Source of the DNA: Desulfosporosinus nitroreducens
GTDB taxonomy: Bacteria > Bacillota > Desulfitobacteriia > Desulfitobacteriales > Desulfitobacteriaceae
NCBI RefSeq assembly: GCF_023897015.1
Contig: NZ_JAMHFY010000014.1
Location: forward strand, 62,001-126,000
Direction: 5' to 3'
Length of the DNA stretch: 64,000 nt
Shown here: piece after piece, positions 8,680-17,097 of the stretch
Position numbering within the stretch: the first letter of the stretch is position 1
How the letters are laid out: each line of letters begins with the position of its first letter
Notes under the pieces: model-generated
The model's database searches: none
Seen by the model: the letters and a program-made list of their open reading frames with translations, nothing else
Told to the model about the DNA's origin: nothing
Program-made: the position numbers and the translations under genes

Positions 8680-9567
8680 TTAATTTATCTTGGATTTTCG
8701 GTCATGCTTCTGTTTTCTGTTTGAATCATATAATTTATCCAAGATAACCACAGATAGGTACATCCCAAAAATATTTGCTGTAGAAACTGGCAGAAACCAG
8801 CCTTCCTTAATCCAAATCAGATTTAGTTTGTAACCAATATAATATATTATGTAAAGCGCTATTATAACCAATGCTTTCCAAATGAAATTAAATCTTAAAA
8901 AATATATAAGCATTATTGGAATAGATAACAAATGAAAATGTACCGAGAATAACAGGAATCGGCTAGTAACTGGATCGGGGAATAATGTTGCATTGAAATC
9001 TTGATGTCTGGTCAATATAAAAAACATATGTGTTAGGGTAGCACTACTAGGGAGAAATAACCCCAAATAAATATATCCATAGTATAATGACGGCTTTATA
9101 CCTCTGATGATTTTCTCATACATTTTTTTTGCTACCCAGAAATATATAGGCAACGAAATAACAGTCATCCAGGTTTGATACCAATTATGACTATAGATGC
9201 CTAAAGACAAAAACAATTCTTCGATAATACCATACATCACGGCAAATATAATAAACCAATAATACTTTAAATTAAGAACTGCAACCAAAAGTGCTGTCGC
9301 TGATACGGAAGTCTGGGAAAAAAGATTTCCCATAAGCATATCGTCAATTGGCATTGGTGGGTTTTTAATTATCATAGGATAATAGGCATACGCATCCATA
9401 AAAATAAAGATTATCGTTTCAAAATGAAGAACAATACCCAATAAAGTTAGGTAAAAGGCAATCGTTAGCTTGCGGTTTTCCACTCTAACCATAACAAAAA
9501 TTAATTCGATTAAAGTCAAAATACCTAATAAAACATACCATATTGTGTTAGTCCAAAAGTAGTTCAT
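8680..9567 (-). CDS. CBO0543-like multi-pass membrane protein
   Basis: Encodes 295 residues with about eight to nine hydrophobic helices, rich in Tyr, Trp and Phe, with a basic C-terminal tail (NRKQKHDRKSKIN). The opening MNYFWTNTIWYVLLGILTLI and the stretch SQTSVSATALLVAVLNLKYYW resemble the CBO0543 family of Firmicutes, whose function is unknown. The start is the ATG at 9567; no strong Shine-Dalgarno is visible because the upstream DNA is a transposase scrap, so native regulation may have been lost. Confidence 0.65.
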   Translation of the reverse strand: MNYFWTNTIWYVLLGILTLIELIFVMVRVENRKLTIAFYLTLLGIVLHFETIIFIFMDAYAYYPMIIKNPPMPIDDMLMGNLFSQTSVSATALLVAVLNLKYYWFIIFAVMYGIIEELFLSLGIYSHNWYQTWMTVISLPIYFWVAKKMYEKIIRGIKPSLYYGYIYLGLFLPSSATLTHMFFILTRHQDFNATLFPDPVTSRFLLFSVHFHLLSIPIMLIYFLRFNFIWKALVIIALYIIYYIGYKLNLIWIKEGWFLPVSTANIFGMYLSVVILDKLYDSNRKQKHDRKSKIN

Positions 9568-9609
9568 ATATTTAGACGATACCTCATTCCATTACTAGTG
9601 CTAAATATA

Positions 9610-9742
9610 CGTTCATGCTCTACTCTAAGGGTCTCACATGCTGTTTCAAACGCATTACATATAAATTGTGGGCCATTATCAGTTAGAATGGTTTGGCGAG
9701 CTCCCTGTTCAAATAGTTGGTGCCAATGTCCTTTGGACTAGC
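9610..9742 (-). pseudogene. Remnant of an IS3-type transposase (rve integrase domain)
   Basis: Reading the minus strand gives KGHWHQLFEQGARQ, then TILTDNGPQFICNAFETACE and TLRVEHERIF. The TDNGPQF string with the following AFxxxCExLxxEHxRI is the second catalytic Asp region of DDE integrase-type transposases of the IS3/IS150 group. Only about 44 codons survive, with no start and no third acidic residue. It abuts the start of the membrane-protein gene at 9567, so an insertion and later deletion happened here. Confidence 0.75.
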
Positions 9743-9838
9743 TGAGCTGATATGCCGAGAGAGGAGAGAACGCACTAATTTGTAGGTTCTCTCTTGGTAT
9801 AGAAAATATACGTAACAGACCCTAAAAAGGTAAATTAT

Positions 9839-9940
9839 TTATTGCTGGCGAATCAGATTCGCATTTATGGAATATAGGTATTCACAGATATAAAAAAATC
9901 CTGTCATGGATGGCAGTAACCTTTTGCTGAAGGCAGTCAT
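9839..9940 (-). pseudogene. Fragment of an Xre-type regulator
   Basis: The minus strand gives LLPSMTGFFYICEYL, almost the same as residues 43-58 of the intact Xre protein at 50715-51026 (SLPSMTGFFYICEYLNL). Neither the helix-turn-helix before it nor the tail after it survives. It is a scrap of a paralogue. Confidence 0.7.
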
Positions 9941-10007
9941 AAGATAGAGGTGATCATGTTTGAACAACCTCGCATAGGTGAGAAACGGTTCATCTCTCGA
10001 TACCCCT

Positions 10008-11096
10008 TTAACTGGAATGGACTCCTTTGGAAGAATAGGCTGCAAGGATTTGTTGGATAAGCTCCTGCCGACTTTCAGGGGTCTCGATTTTGAAGTGCTC
10101 AAGATAATCAGATACTTGCTCAGGGGAACCTCTTCGGCCGACGATAGCATAAGCTAAGTAGAATAAAGAAGTACCCCAATTGACCTTCTCGCCCTGTTTG
10201 TTTTTGAGTCCATTGCGAGGGAAATTTAAGAGATCATCTCCCATGTCATGAACGATTTCATCCAGTTCCCCAATGGTTTTCACGCCCAGGTAACTAAAGA
10301 CTGTGGTGAGATAGCCAAAAAAACGATCCTTTAATTCCAAATCAGCCTTGACGATTTGACTGATTTTCTGGTCGAGGCTACGGATAAGTTCAGATTTTAG
10401 AACATAGGATTTCAGCGAGGCCTGATTGATAAGCACCATAGTGGGGGTCTTTTCGATCTGAGCTTCAACTTCGGCCTCATAATTAGCGAGGTTGGAACGA
10501 ATTTTGATAAACTCTTCATCCGCCAACTCCAGTAATCCGGCCAGTCGCGAGAAGCTTCTCCGGATTTCGCGGGGCACGGCGTGTTCATTTTTATACCCTA
10601 AGTCATGTTCAATTTCAGCCCAGGTATGCTGCAGAATGGAGCGGACTTGAATTTCCAACTTGCAGTCTTTAAAGCGTTGGTACTCAATAAGCTGGAGCCT
10701 AAAGGAGGGAAGTTTGACGACATAGTGAAGAGATAGATAACCAAATTTCTCAGGGTCAATCAATTCCCGCTTGTCCACGGAGTTTGACCGATCCACTTCA
10801 AATTCCTCCTCCACGAAACCCGCGATAAGATCCACTTGGTCAGCGAAATAAGTGATAATCCGAATCCCGGCTAAATCGGTGATGTCTTCCAGCTTGGTGT
10901 ATTTATCATCTTCCCGATTGACCTTTCTCTTTAAGCTTTCCCGGCTTTTTACCCGGGAAGTGATGGAGTGAACGTTGATGCCCTTAAGCTGAAGTATTCC
11001 TTTTAACAGGTTTTCGGTGACATTTGTAAAATCGGCATAGACGGGATAAACTTGATCAAATTTAGCAATGATGTTAGCTGAATTTTGATTGGTCAT
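10008..11096 (-). CDS. RelA/SpoT-domain protein (putative small alarmone synthetase)
   Basis: Encodes 362 residues; start ATG 11096 with AAGGGAAAT upstream. The RelA_SpoT nucleotidyltransferase domain spans about 40-180: SRVKSRESLKRKV, ITDLAGIRIITYF, FGYLSLHYVVKL and LEIQVRSILQHTWAEIEHDL, matching the motifs of (p)ppGpp synthetases. There is no HD hydrolase, TGS or ACT domain. The C-terminal half (about 190-362) is helical and of unknown role. Such stand-alone synthetases make alarmones under stress, and some act as toxins or phage-defence effectors. The C-terminus ends QQILAAYSSKGVHSS. Confidence 0.88.
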   Translation of the reverse strand: MTNQNSANIIAKFDQVYPVYADFTNVTENLLKGILQLKGINVHSITSRVKSRESLKRKVNREDDKYTKLEDITDLAGIRIITYFADQVDLIAGFVEEEFEVDRSNSVDKRELIDPEKFGYLSLHYVVKLPSFRLQLIEYQRFKDCKLEIQVRSILQHTWAEIEHDLGYKNEHAVPREIRRSFSRLAGLLELADEEFIKIRSNLANYEAEVEAQIEKTPTMVLINQASLKSYVLKSELIRSLDQKISQIVKADLELKDRFFGYLTTVFSYLGVKTIGELDEIVHDMGDDLLNFPRNGLKNKQGEKVNWGTSLFYLAYAIVGRRGSPEQVSDYLEHFKIETPESRQELIQQILAAYSSKGVHSS

Positions 11097-11574
11097 CTTA
11101 AATTTCCCTTCGGCTTCGTTAGTTTCTTTCTAGGTATTATGTTATCACATTTAGTTTACTATTTAAAAGGCTAATGATCTTGTCTGTAAAAGAGCAAAGC
11201 CACCGTTCACAATGAAACGGCGGCTTGTATTCTAAAAGACGTCAGACCCTGGCCAGTCTGACCTTTGACCATTAGAGAATCGTTTCCTCTAATTTACTTA
11301 ATTCTTGGTTCGATTACAGACACTTTCATTATAATAACAAGTGGTAAATATACAAGTACTCACCTTTTTGTGCCTGTGAACATATAAATGATATAGTTAA
11401 CTATCTGTATTAGTGCAATTTTCTCCATGTAGGGCAATTTACCACCAACTTTTCTACTGGTATAGTTTTAAAAGGCCTGGTGATTGGTGGAAGGAAAAGT
11501 AAGACCTTCGACGAAATAGTAAAGGATCAGCAAATTTCACCCCATTCCGGATAGGGTTAAAAACGGAGGTAAAA
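11097..11574. other. Intergenic region with two hairpins
   Basis: No gene seen. A terminator-like stem (11197-11207 with 11216-11226, one mismatch) and a smaller hairpin GTCAGAC...GTCTGAC near 11242-11262 are present. The string TGGTGATTGGTGGAAGGAAAAG near 11478 recurs at about 17263, another sign of copied DNA between these places. Confidence 0.5.
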
Positions 11575-12044
11575 ATGAAAAGCAAAATACTCTTAGCAGC
11601 AATGATAGTTGCCCTACTTGCAGCAGGATGCGGAAAAACAGCTCCAACTAATACCCCCCAACAACCCAGGGAGGCATCACCCGCAGTGGGGACTGCAAAA
11701 CCTTCCATGCCCGCTCCAACCCAGGAGGCAGCCATATACCGGCAGTATTTTATTTAACCGATGAAAAGGGGGATATCCTTTATAATTTTCAGGCAACCTT
11801 CCCCTATATGGTAGACGTTAAAGCAGTTTCATTTAAAGATGTGAGTAAAGACGGGCTGAAAGATATCATCATCATTGTTGATGATGGTTATGCTGGACAA
11901 GGGAATGCTCCCTTAGCTACCGTCTACTTTCAAAAGGCCGACGGGTCCTTTGCTAATGATCTGAAGTTGGATCAAGAAATAAACGATTCAAAGAACAATA
12001 ACGATGTAAAAACCGTAAAGAGCTACCTGGCTGGAAAACTATAA
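11575..12044 (+). pseudogene. Frameshifted small lipoprotein
   Basis: The first frame (11575-11757) begins MKSKILLAAMIVALLAAGCG, a lipoprotein signal with lipobox LAAGC and Shine-Dalgarno GGAGG, followed by a Pro/Thr-rich linker. It ends at a TAA at 11755. The protein clearly goes on in another frame: HIPAVFYLTDEKGDILYNFQ, then ATFPYMVDVKAVSFKDVSKD (to 12044), similar to FG-GAP/VCBS-like domains that bind calcium. A one- or two-base indel near 11725-11735 explains the break. It is either a true pseudogene or a sequencing error; the reading frame is otherwise clean. Confidence 0.75.
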
Positions 12045-12084
12045 CTTGGATTATTGCTTCAGGAGGATGGATACTGGTCAAGGC

Positions 12085-12215
12085 AAAAAGCAAGTCCTCG
12101 ATGAGAAGGCAGCGATAAGAGAGCAGAACTGAGACTGAAAGAGGCTATAAAGATAAGTAAAGAAGAAGGCATAGAAAAAGGCAAGAAATGGTCTCAAACT
12201 CAATCTTTTGATTAT
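12085..12215 (+). pseudogene. C-terminal scrap of an Rpn/PD-(D/E)XK nuclease-type protein
   Basis: VLDEKAAIRE, then after a one-base slip ELRLKEAIKISKEEGIEKGK, parallels VLDEKAAVREAELRSREAIQ at 48515-48580. This helical tail is typical of Rpn-family (recombination-promoting nuclease, transposase_31-like) proteins. No nuclease domain remains. Confidence 0.55.
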
Positions 12216-12278
12216 TGAACAGGGAGCGGCAGCAGTCGGAATAGGGCGTAGGGCCCTGGAAGAGCCCAACACGCCAAG

Positions 12279-12454
12279 GTCAGAACCCGGGCTATTTCAA
12301 AATGGCCCGCGCAGGCCAATTTGTCACCCTCATGAGTCTGGCCACATATTCTGTGAAAAAGGAACAGAAGAGACATACAGGTACAGTGTCTGCAAGAAGG
12401 GCTAATTCGTGCGAAGACAGTGTCTTCGTGTGTGTGTGGGCGCTGCCAAGTTTT
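12279..12454. repeat. Dispersed repeat, copy 1 (GGCC-palindrome element)
   Basis: Starts GGTCAGAACCC and holds AATGGCCCGCGCAGGCCAATTTG. It matches 52560-52805 closely, but lacks the second hairpin because of a deletion between the two GGCCAATTTG strings. It continues into the small gene on the minus strand at 12455. Confidence 0.7.
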
Positions 12455-12673
12455 CTAATTGTCCGTGATAATCTCAGAGAGGCGGGTTTTAATTCCTAAC
12501 TCCAAGAAATAGAAGCCCATGCCTCGGGAAAGCTCGGCGTTAGCCCCCCTTGCCTGCAGATAAGCGGTTCCCAGTTTCCATAAATCTTGGGAGCTATGTT
12601 TGGACAAAAACGAATAACGCTTACGGACATATTCATAGCCAATCTCAAAATCACTGAGGTCTTGTCTGGACAT
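12455..12673 (-). CDS. Small protein paired with an Xre regulator
   Basis: Encodes 72 residues, MSRQDLSDFEIGYEYVRKRY through RGMGFYFLELGIKTRLSEII. It starts inside the last 23 bases of the Xre gene at 12651-12884, in another frame, so the two are coupled. No known family. The C-terminal 45 residues recur in a truncated copy at 52806-53009. The pairing with a small DNA-binding protein is the usual layout of toxin-antitoxin or phage-type control modules, but nothing in this sequence proves that. Confidence 0.6.
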   Translation of the reverse strand: MSRQDLSDFEIGYEYVRKRYSFLSKHSSQDLWKLGTAYLQARGANAELSRGMGFYFLELGIKTRLSEIITDN

Positions 12674-12884
12674 CGTTTTCCTCCCGCTGTTTAGAGGATT
12701 GTTCTCCGATCAGTTCGGCAATACTAACACCGAGAGCGGCAGAAAGTTTCTTCAGGATAGGATAGGTAGGCTGTTTTCTGTTGGCTTCCAGTTCAGAAAT
12801 ATAGGTTTGGGAAACACTCGAGCGTCTGGAAAGCTCAGCCTGAGACAATTTTTGTTTGGTTCGAAAATAGTTTAGATTTTGCAT
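12651..12884 (-). CDS. Xre-family transcriptional regulator
   Basis: Encodes 77 residues. The helix-turn-helix fills residues 6-60: RTKQKLSQAELSRRSSVSQT, YISELEANRKQPTYPILKKL, LGVSIAELIGE. The tail is polar. It is divergent from another Xre gene at 13005 and the DNA between holds three CTTT(A/T)GCG boxes, the likely operators. It overlaps its downstream partner. Confidence 0.88.
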   Translation of the reverse strand: MQNLNYFRTKQKLSQAELSRRSSVSQTYISELEANRKQPTYPILKKLSAALGVSIAELIGEQSSKQREENDVQTRPQ

Positions 12885-12910
12885 ACACCATACTTCCTTT
12901 TATCAACAAT

Positions 12911-12995
12911 TATAATTGCTTTTGCGATATACTTCAACCGCTTTAGCGTGCTATGGAGTGGCTTTTTTATTTGTTATAATTGCTTTAGCGATAGG
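12911..12995. promoter_or_regulatory. Three repeated operator-like boxes between divergent Xre genes
   Basis: Box 1 TATAATTGCTTTTGCGATAT at 12911-12930; box 2 CGCTTTAGCG at 12939-12948, with CGCT and AGCG half-sites in dyad symmetry; box 3 TTATAATTGCTTTAGCGATA from about 12974. The shared core GCTTT(A/T)GCG in a divergent region between two HTH genes suggests mutual or self repression. Confidence 0.6.
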
Positions 12996-13004
12996 AGTGA
13001 AATA

Positions 13005-13316
13005 ATGGGAATCGATTATGGCTCTAAATTCTTGGAATTAAGAAAAAAGAATAAGTTAAGTCAAAAAGATTTGGCCAATATTGCGGAGATTGGGCAAACT
13101 ACAATTAGCGACATAGAAGCTGGGAAAAAATCACCAAACGCTATCACGATTGAAAAGATATGTTTGGCTCTTAATATTACGCTTACAGAATTTTTTGCCG
13201 AGGAACGCCCGCAGCTTGAGCCGGAACTTCGCCGTCTGGTGGATACAGCTCGAAAGCTTTCGCCGGAACAAATAGAATATCTTCAGAAGTTGTTGGAATC
13301 GATGAGTAAGGATTAA
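13005..13316 (+). CDS. Xre-family transcriptional regulator
   Basis: Encodes 103 residues from ATG 13005 (MGIDYGSKFLELRKKNKLSQ), with GGAG 8 bp upstream; a longer frame back to 12879 lacks a ribosome site. The helix-turn-helix covers 8-62 (SQKDLANIAEIGQTTISDIE). The C-terminus PELRRLVDTARKLSPEQIEY with LQKLLESMSKD is a dimer-type helix shared almost word for word with the next regulator at 13691, so the two are paralogues. Confidence 0.9.
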   Translation: MGIDYGSKFLELRKKNKLSQKDLANIAEIGQTTISDIEAGKKSPNAITIEKICLALNITLTEFFAEERPQLEPELRRLVDTARKLSPEQIEYLQKLLESMSKD

Positions 13317-13473
13317 CTTTTTGGCTTTAGGGTACCAAGAAGCTACCATAGTGTCTTGCCCAAAAAATGTTAAACAGGGGAACCGGTAAAAGATGAAATG
13401 AAGGATTACATAACTGAAGAGCAACTTTTATTTTAACTGATATTTAACCTATAAGAATAATCCAGCTTATTTC

Positions 13474-13558
13474 AAATTGGCCTGCGCAGGCCAATTTGGG
13501 ATAAGAAAGGTTATGCCTATTCTAAAATGGACGGCGAAGTCCAATTTGGAATAGGCAT
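13474..13558. repeat. Dispersed repeat, copy 2 (two nested hairpins)
   Basis: The first hairpin is a perfect 24-nt palindrome at 13474-13497, arms AAATTGGCCTGC. The second is a longer stem at 13513-13558, outer arms ATGCCTATTC and GAATAGGCAT, inner arms TGGAC/GTCCA. Copy 3 at 52580-52665 keeps both hairpins, copy 1 only part. It follows the Xre gene and may also end transcription. Confidence 0.75.
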
Positions 13559-13690
13559 TTTATATGAGGTTTGTCACCCTTATAGAATTATATTCAGCAT
13601 GTCGATGCTAAAAATGAATAAAACTCATGATACTTACATTTGTGCGATTCAGATATAATTGAACATGAATTATATTCAGGATGTGATGAA

Positions 13691-13996
13691 ATGAATTACG
13701 GACAGCGAATAAAGTTCTTTCGTAATACAGTTGGAATTTCAGCCAATGCTTTAGCGAAGAAAGTTGGACTGGACCCGACTACAATTTATAAAATTGAAGC
13801 CAACGATTCTAAACCCTCTCTTGGTTCCCTCGAAAGCATATGCGCTGCTCTCAGCATTAGTCTTGCGGAATTCTTCACTGAAGAAGAACAGGTCTTAGGA
13901 CCGGAAATCCAACGACTACTGGGTACCGCGAAAAAGCTTTCACCGGAACAAATCGATTATCTTCAGAAGTTACTGGAATCGCTTAGTAAAGATTGA
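13691..13996 (+). CDS. Xre-family transcriptional regulator
   Basis: Encodes 101 residues from ATG 13691 (MNYGQRIKFFRNTVGISANA). The helix-turn-helix reads LAKKVGLDPTTIYKIEANDS, and the tail (PEIQRLLGTAKKLSPEQIDY, then LQKLLESLSKD) matches the regulator at 13005. The last codons and the terminator are copied again at 17098-17215 without the rest of the gene. Confidence 0.88.
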   Translation: MNYGQRIKFFRNTVGISANALAKKVGLDPTTIYKIEANDSKPSLGSLESICAALSISLAEFFTEEEQVLGPEIQRLLGTAKKLSPEQIDYLQKLLESLSKD

Positions 13997-14056
13997 TTTT
14001 TGGGCTTTTGGGTACCTATAGGGTACCCTTTATAGTTTAATCTATCGAGAGTAGTC
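13941..14056 (+). repeat. 116-bp direct repeat, left copy (end of Xre gene plus terminator)
   Basis: Matches 17098-17215 with only a few substitutions and two single-base indels. It includes the last 18 codons of the Xre gene and the GGGTACC hairpin. The two copies flank a 3.0-kb segment with the FMN-reductase, HxlR and nitroreductase genes. Confidence 0.85.
14010..14032 (+). terminator. Terminator of the Xre gene
   Basis: GGGTACC at 14010-14016 pairs with GGTACCC at 14022-14028 over a TATAG loop, followed by TTTATAG. The same structure recurs in the right copy near 17169-17192. Confidence 0.75.
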
Positions 14057-14080
14057 GGCGGAACATGCTTACGGTCGTCC
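14055..14080 (+). repeat. Partial copy of the TCGGCGGAAC inverted-repeat element
   Basis: TCGGCGGAACATGCTTACGG at 14055-14074 matches the left half of the element found complete at 41039-41084. The right arm is missing. Confidence 0.7.
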
Positions 14081-14116
14081 ATTGCGTAACTCGTAAATTT
14101 TAGTTCCTCCAAAGAA

Positions 14117-14152
14117 AAAAGATGCCGACGATTTCAAGCGTCGGCATCTTTT
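14117..14152. terminator. Strong bidirectional terminator
   Basis: A perfect 14-bp stem, AAAAGATGCCGACG at 14117-14130 with its complement at 14139-14152, loop ATTTCAAG. It has A and T runs at both sides and would end the minus-strand FMN-reductase gene. Confidence 0.9.
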
Positions 14153-14177
14153 GGGATTTCACTCATCCTGCGGCTGC

Positions 14178-14821
14178 TTAGGAAACTAAATTTTTACCTA
14201 CTTGGTAAGCTTGTTTCAGCAACGACTGGGCATTTTCGTAAACAGCCTGCCCCTGGGCTCCGAAAATTTTCTCCAGTTTTTCGGCCTCAAGGTTAACTAG
14301 GCCAGGGATTGCCATCCCGTCAGCATTAATTTCCTGGATTGTTCCATTATTCTTGTGCTGAGCCAGATTAAGTTTTAAAAATTGCAGTACGGCATCGGTC
14401 ATACCAGGCATACTTGAGGCGCAGACCCCGATAGCCACACCATTTCTGTCTTTAGGGGCAGGGCACTGGTGATATTGGCTTTACCCTCTGTAAAGTCAAA
14501 TTTCATGACCTGCCCCACCAGTCTGTCGCAAAGGGCTTTAAACTGTCCGGGTACATGACCTGAATAGACCGGTGCCCCCAGAACAATGCCGTCGGCACGG
14601 TCCAGCTTTTCTACCACCATATTGACATCATCCGGCGCTAACCGGCAGACCCGATCAGCCCTGCATTTCATACACCCGACACAGGGGGCAAATTTTAAAT
14701 CGCTGATGTAGATTTTTTCAACTTCTGCTCCGGCATCTGCAGCGCCTTTAAGTACTTCATCCAGCAATAGATCTGTGTTGCTTCCCTTTCGGGGGCTGCC
14801 TGAGATACTGAAAATGTACAT
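14178..14821 (-). pseudogene. Frameshifted flavodoxin/NADPH-dependent FMN-reductase family gene
   Basis: Codons from ATG 14821 give MYIFSISGSPRKGSNTDLLL, the FMN-binding SGSPRKGSNT loop, then CVGCMKCRADRVC, a Cys-rich segment common in iron-sulfur flavoproteins, and GAPVYSGHVPGQFKALCDRL. Near 14440-14475 the frame slips: the continuing protein is APKDRNGVAIGVCASSMPGM in the second frame to 14178. A one- or two-base indel in a C/G-rich stretch is the cause. Together the parts make about 214 residues, a normal length. The gene is on the opposite strand to the related flavoprotein at 15449. It could be a recent pseudogene or a sequencing error. Confidence 0.8.
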
Positions 14822-14881
14822 GTTTTATTCCTCCTCGTTATGCAGACCGGCACGGTTCCGCGCCCTGTCATTTCTAAATGG

Positions 14882-15250
14882 TTAAGAGTCCCCCGGTTCG
14901 GTTTCCTGTGCTTTTTCGCAATTAATTTCCAGCTGCTTGTTTACCCACTCATCAAGATTCTTTAAGATAGGAAGCAAACTTTTGCCGTTGTCCGTTAAGG
15001 AATATTCCACCCGAGGCGGCATTTCCAGGTATTGAACGCGCTTGATTATTTTGTAATGCTCTAATTCCTGCAGGCAGTTACTTAGGGACATATTTGTAAT
15101 TCCGGCTAATTCTCGTTTTAACTCATTAAAGCGCAGGACGTCTTTTTTGCTTAAGGTACATAGTATGGGCAATTTCCATTTGCTGCCGAGTACTTGCAAC
15201 AAATATTGAACAGGGGTAGTTAACGGCTTATCACTTCGGTTATTTCCCAT
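14882..15250 (-). CDS. HxlR-family transcriptional regulator
   Basis: Encodes 122 residues. The winged helix is typical of HxlR: PVQYLLQVLGSKWKLPILCT, VLRFNELKRELAGITNMSLS, LQELEHYKIIKRVQYLEMPP, RVEYSLTDNGKSLLPIL. HxlR proteins sense quinones, diamide or formaldehyde and control nearby reductases. It lies head to head with the flavoprotein gene at 15449 and upstream of the broken FMN reductase, so it likely controls one or both. The promoter region between holds TTAGTA-AAAAATAATATACTTAGT-like repeats at 15271-15310, a candidate operator. Confidence 0.93.
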   Translation of the reverse strand: MGNNRSDKPLTTPVQYLLQVLGSKWKLPILCTLSKKDVLRFNELKRELAGITNMSLSNCLQELEHYKIIKRVQYLEMPPRVEYSLTDNGKSLLPILKNLDEWVNKQLEINCEKAQETEPGDS

Positions 15251-15448
15251 CTATCGAGCCCCTTTAGTAAATAAAATATACTTAGTAAAAAATAATATAC
15301 TTAGTCAAAATAATTTGCGTACTTGTATAGTTTGTACCAAGTACTATAATTATAGCATGTATTAAGGTAACGAAAATAGCTGTGCAAAATGTGTTTTAAA
15401 AGTTAAACAGTATTTAAAAATTCAACATCATTGAAGGAGAGAACTATA

Positions 15449-16099
15449 GTGAAGATTATTGCTCTTAACGGCAGCCCGCGAAAAACCTGGAATACAGCAA
15501 CCTTGCTGAACAAAGCTCTTGAAGGGGCTGCTTCCCAAGGAGCTGAAACTGAATTGATTCATCTCAATGATTTGAATTTCAAAGGGTGCATCAGCTGCTT
15601 TGCGTGTAAACGAAAAGACGGGCAGCATGGAAAATGTGCCATGAAGGATGATTTAGCAGAGATACTGAAAAAATTAGAAACAGTTGATGGGATTATTTTT
15701 GGTTCACCGATTTACTATATGAGCATTACAGCCGGTATGAGGGCACTTTTAGAGCGTTTCTTGTTTTCCCATAGCATCTATAATCCGGAAATACCAACAG
15801 TGTATCCCAGGAAAATCCCAGCCGGGTTTATCTATACTTTGAACGCATCAGAAAAACAAATCGAGCAATTTGGGCTTAAGCAAAGTTTAAATTTACATGA
15901 AATGATGATTGCCAAAACCATTGGAAATCCTCTTACAACTCTATACAGCTATGATACTTATCAATTTTCTGATTATGAAAAATATGAATCATCGATGTTC
16001 TCTGAAGAGGCTAAAGCAAAACAGAAAGCTGAACAATTTCCGCTTGACTGTCAAAGGGCTTTGGAAATGGGAATCAGGCTGGCATCCACTGAGATCTAA
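15449..16099 (+). CDS. NADPH-dependent FMN reductase/iron-sulfur flavoprotein family protein
   Basis: Encodes 216 residues from GTG 15449 (MKIIALNGSPRKTWNTATLL), with AAGGAGAG nine bases upstream; an upstream TTG at 15431 is before that site. The flavodoxin-like loop NGSPRKTWNT, the Cys cluster GCISCFACKRKDGQHGKCAM, and FGSPIYYMSITAGMRALLER are family marks. These flavoproteins reduce quinones or other electron acceptors. Next comes the ferredoxin-nitroreductase at 16225, so they are probably one operon under the divergent HxlR gene. Confidence 0.88.
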   Translation: MKIIALNGSPRKTWNTATLLNKALEGAASQGAETELIHLNDLNFKGCISCFACKRKDGQHGKCAMKDDLAEILKKLETVDGIIFGSPIYYMSITAGMRALLERFLFSHSIYNPEIPTVYPRKIPAGFIYTLNASEKQIEQFGLKQSLNLHEMMIAKTIGNPLTTLYSYDTYQFSDYEKYESSMFSEEAKAKQKAEQFPLDCQRALEMGIRLASTEI

Positions 16100-16224
16100 C
16101 AACAGGGGGATTTACCAAATTACTCATGATGAAAGGGAGACAAGAGCTTCCACATCAATATATCGGTAAGCATATGAAGAATTTACAAAAGTCCGAAAAA
16201 GAGGGAAGTAGGAGTGATGAATGT

Positions 16225-17046
16225 ATGAGTATGGATCTGATTCAAGTTAGCCAGGAAAAATGTATCCGCTGTGGAATCTGTGCAGAAATCTGTCCCACAG
16301 GAAGTATCATTATCGAAAACCAAATGCCCCAGGCCACAGAACGGAATTGTATTGCCTGTGGACACTGCGTAGCTGTGTGTCCTGTGGCGGCAATAGATAA
16401 CGTGAAGGCACCGATGGCCAAACAGTTGCCCCTTGAAAATGTACCTGTCCTTGACGCTGACACTGCAGCCCGCTTTCTCCGCTCCCGACGGTCTATTCGC
16501 CGCTACAAAGAAAATCCCGTACCCCGGGAAAAAATAGTGCAGCTCCTCGATATGGCGCGTTTGGCCCCAAGCGGAGGCAACACTCAGGGGATTGCTTATC
16601 TCGTCATTGATAACGCTGAAATACTAGGCAAAATAACGGCTGCTACAGTTGATTGGATGGAAGAACAATTAAAAAAGGGTTCTGCATGGGCACAGTATTA
16701 TAGGAGAGTGGTGGAAACTTATCGCCAAACCGGTCAAGATGTCATATTACGAAACGCTCCATGTCTGATTGTGGCTATGACTGCAAAGGACTTTCACCCC
16801 CGTGGACGGGATAATACCCATTTTTCCCTTGCATACGCTGAGCTCTACGCCCCGGCTATTGAATTGGGAACATGTTGGGCGGGATTCTTTGAAGGGTGCG
16901 CCTCTGCCAATTATCAGCCCTTGCTGAGTATCTTGAACCTGCCGGAAAACATGGTTGTCACCGGTGGATTGTTAGTAGGTTTTCCAAAGTATACTTATAA
17001 ACGATTAGTGGACAGAAATCCCTTGCAAGTGTCGTGGTGGGGCTAA
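16225..17046 (+). CDS. Ferredoxin-nitroreductase fusion
   Basis: Encodes 273 residues from ATG 16225 (MSMDLIQVSQEKCIRCGICA), with TAGGAG 10 bases upstream; longer frames lack a site. Two 4Fe-4S motifs, CIRCGICAEICP and CIACGHCVAVCP, occupy residues 13-60. A nitroreductase fold follows: SRRSIRRYKENPVPREKIVQ and LARLAPSGGNTQ-type FMN contacts, then GTCWAGFFEGCA near the end. Such proteins pass electrons from ferredoxin-like clusters to FMN to reduce nitro compounds or quinones. It shares an operon with 15449. Frame ends 50 bp before the right copy of the direct repeat. Confidence 0.9.
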   Translation: MSMDLIQVSQEKCIRCGICAEICPTGSIIIENQMPQATERNCIACGHCVAVCPVAAIDNVKAPMAKQLPLENVPVLDADTAARFLRSRRSIRRYKENPVPREKIVQLLDMARLAPSGGNTQGIAYLVIDNAEILGKITAATVDWMEEQLKKGSAWAQYYRRVVETYRQTGQDVILRNAPCLIVAMTAKDFHPRGRDNTHFSLAYAELYAPAIELGTCWAGFFEGCASANYQPLLSILNLPENMVVTGGLLVGFPKYTYKRLVDRNPLQVSWWG

Positions 17047-17097
17047 AGCAGCCCATATTCCGGTGAAAGTCTTCAAAATTGACCTCAACATGCAAAA

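Noticed and set aside
11575-12044. Two separate small genes
   Set aside because: The second part has no ribosome site and reads on from the first in another frame, so it is one broken lipoprotein gene.
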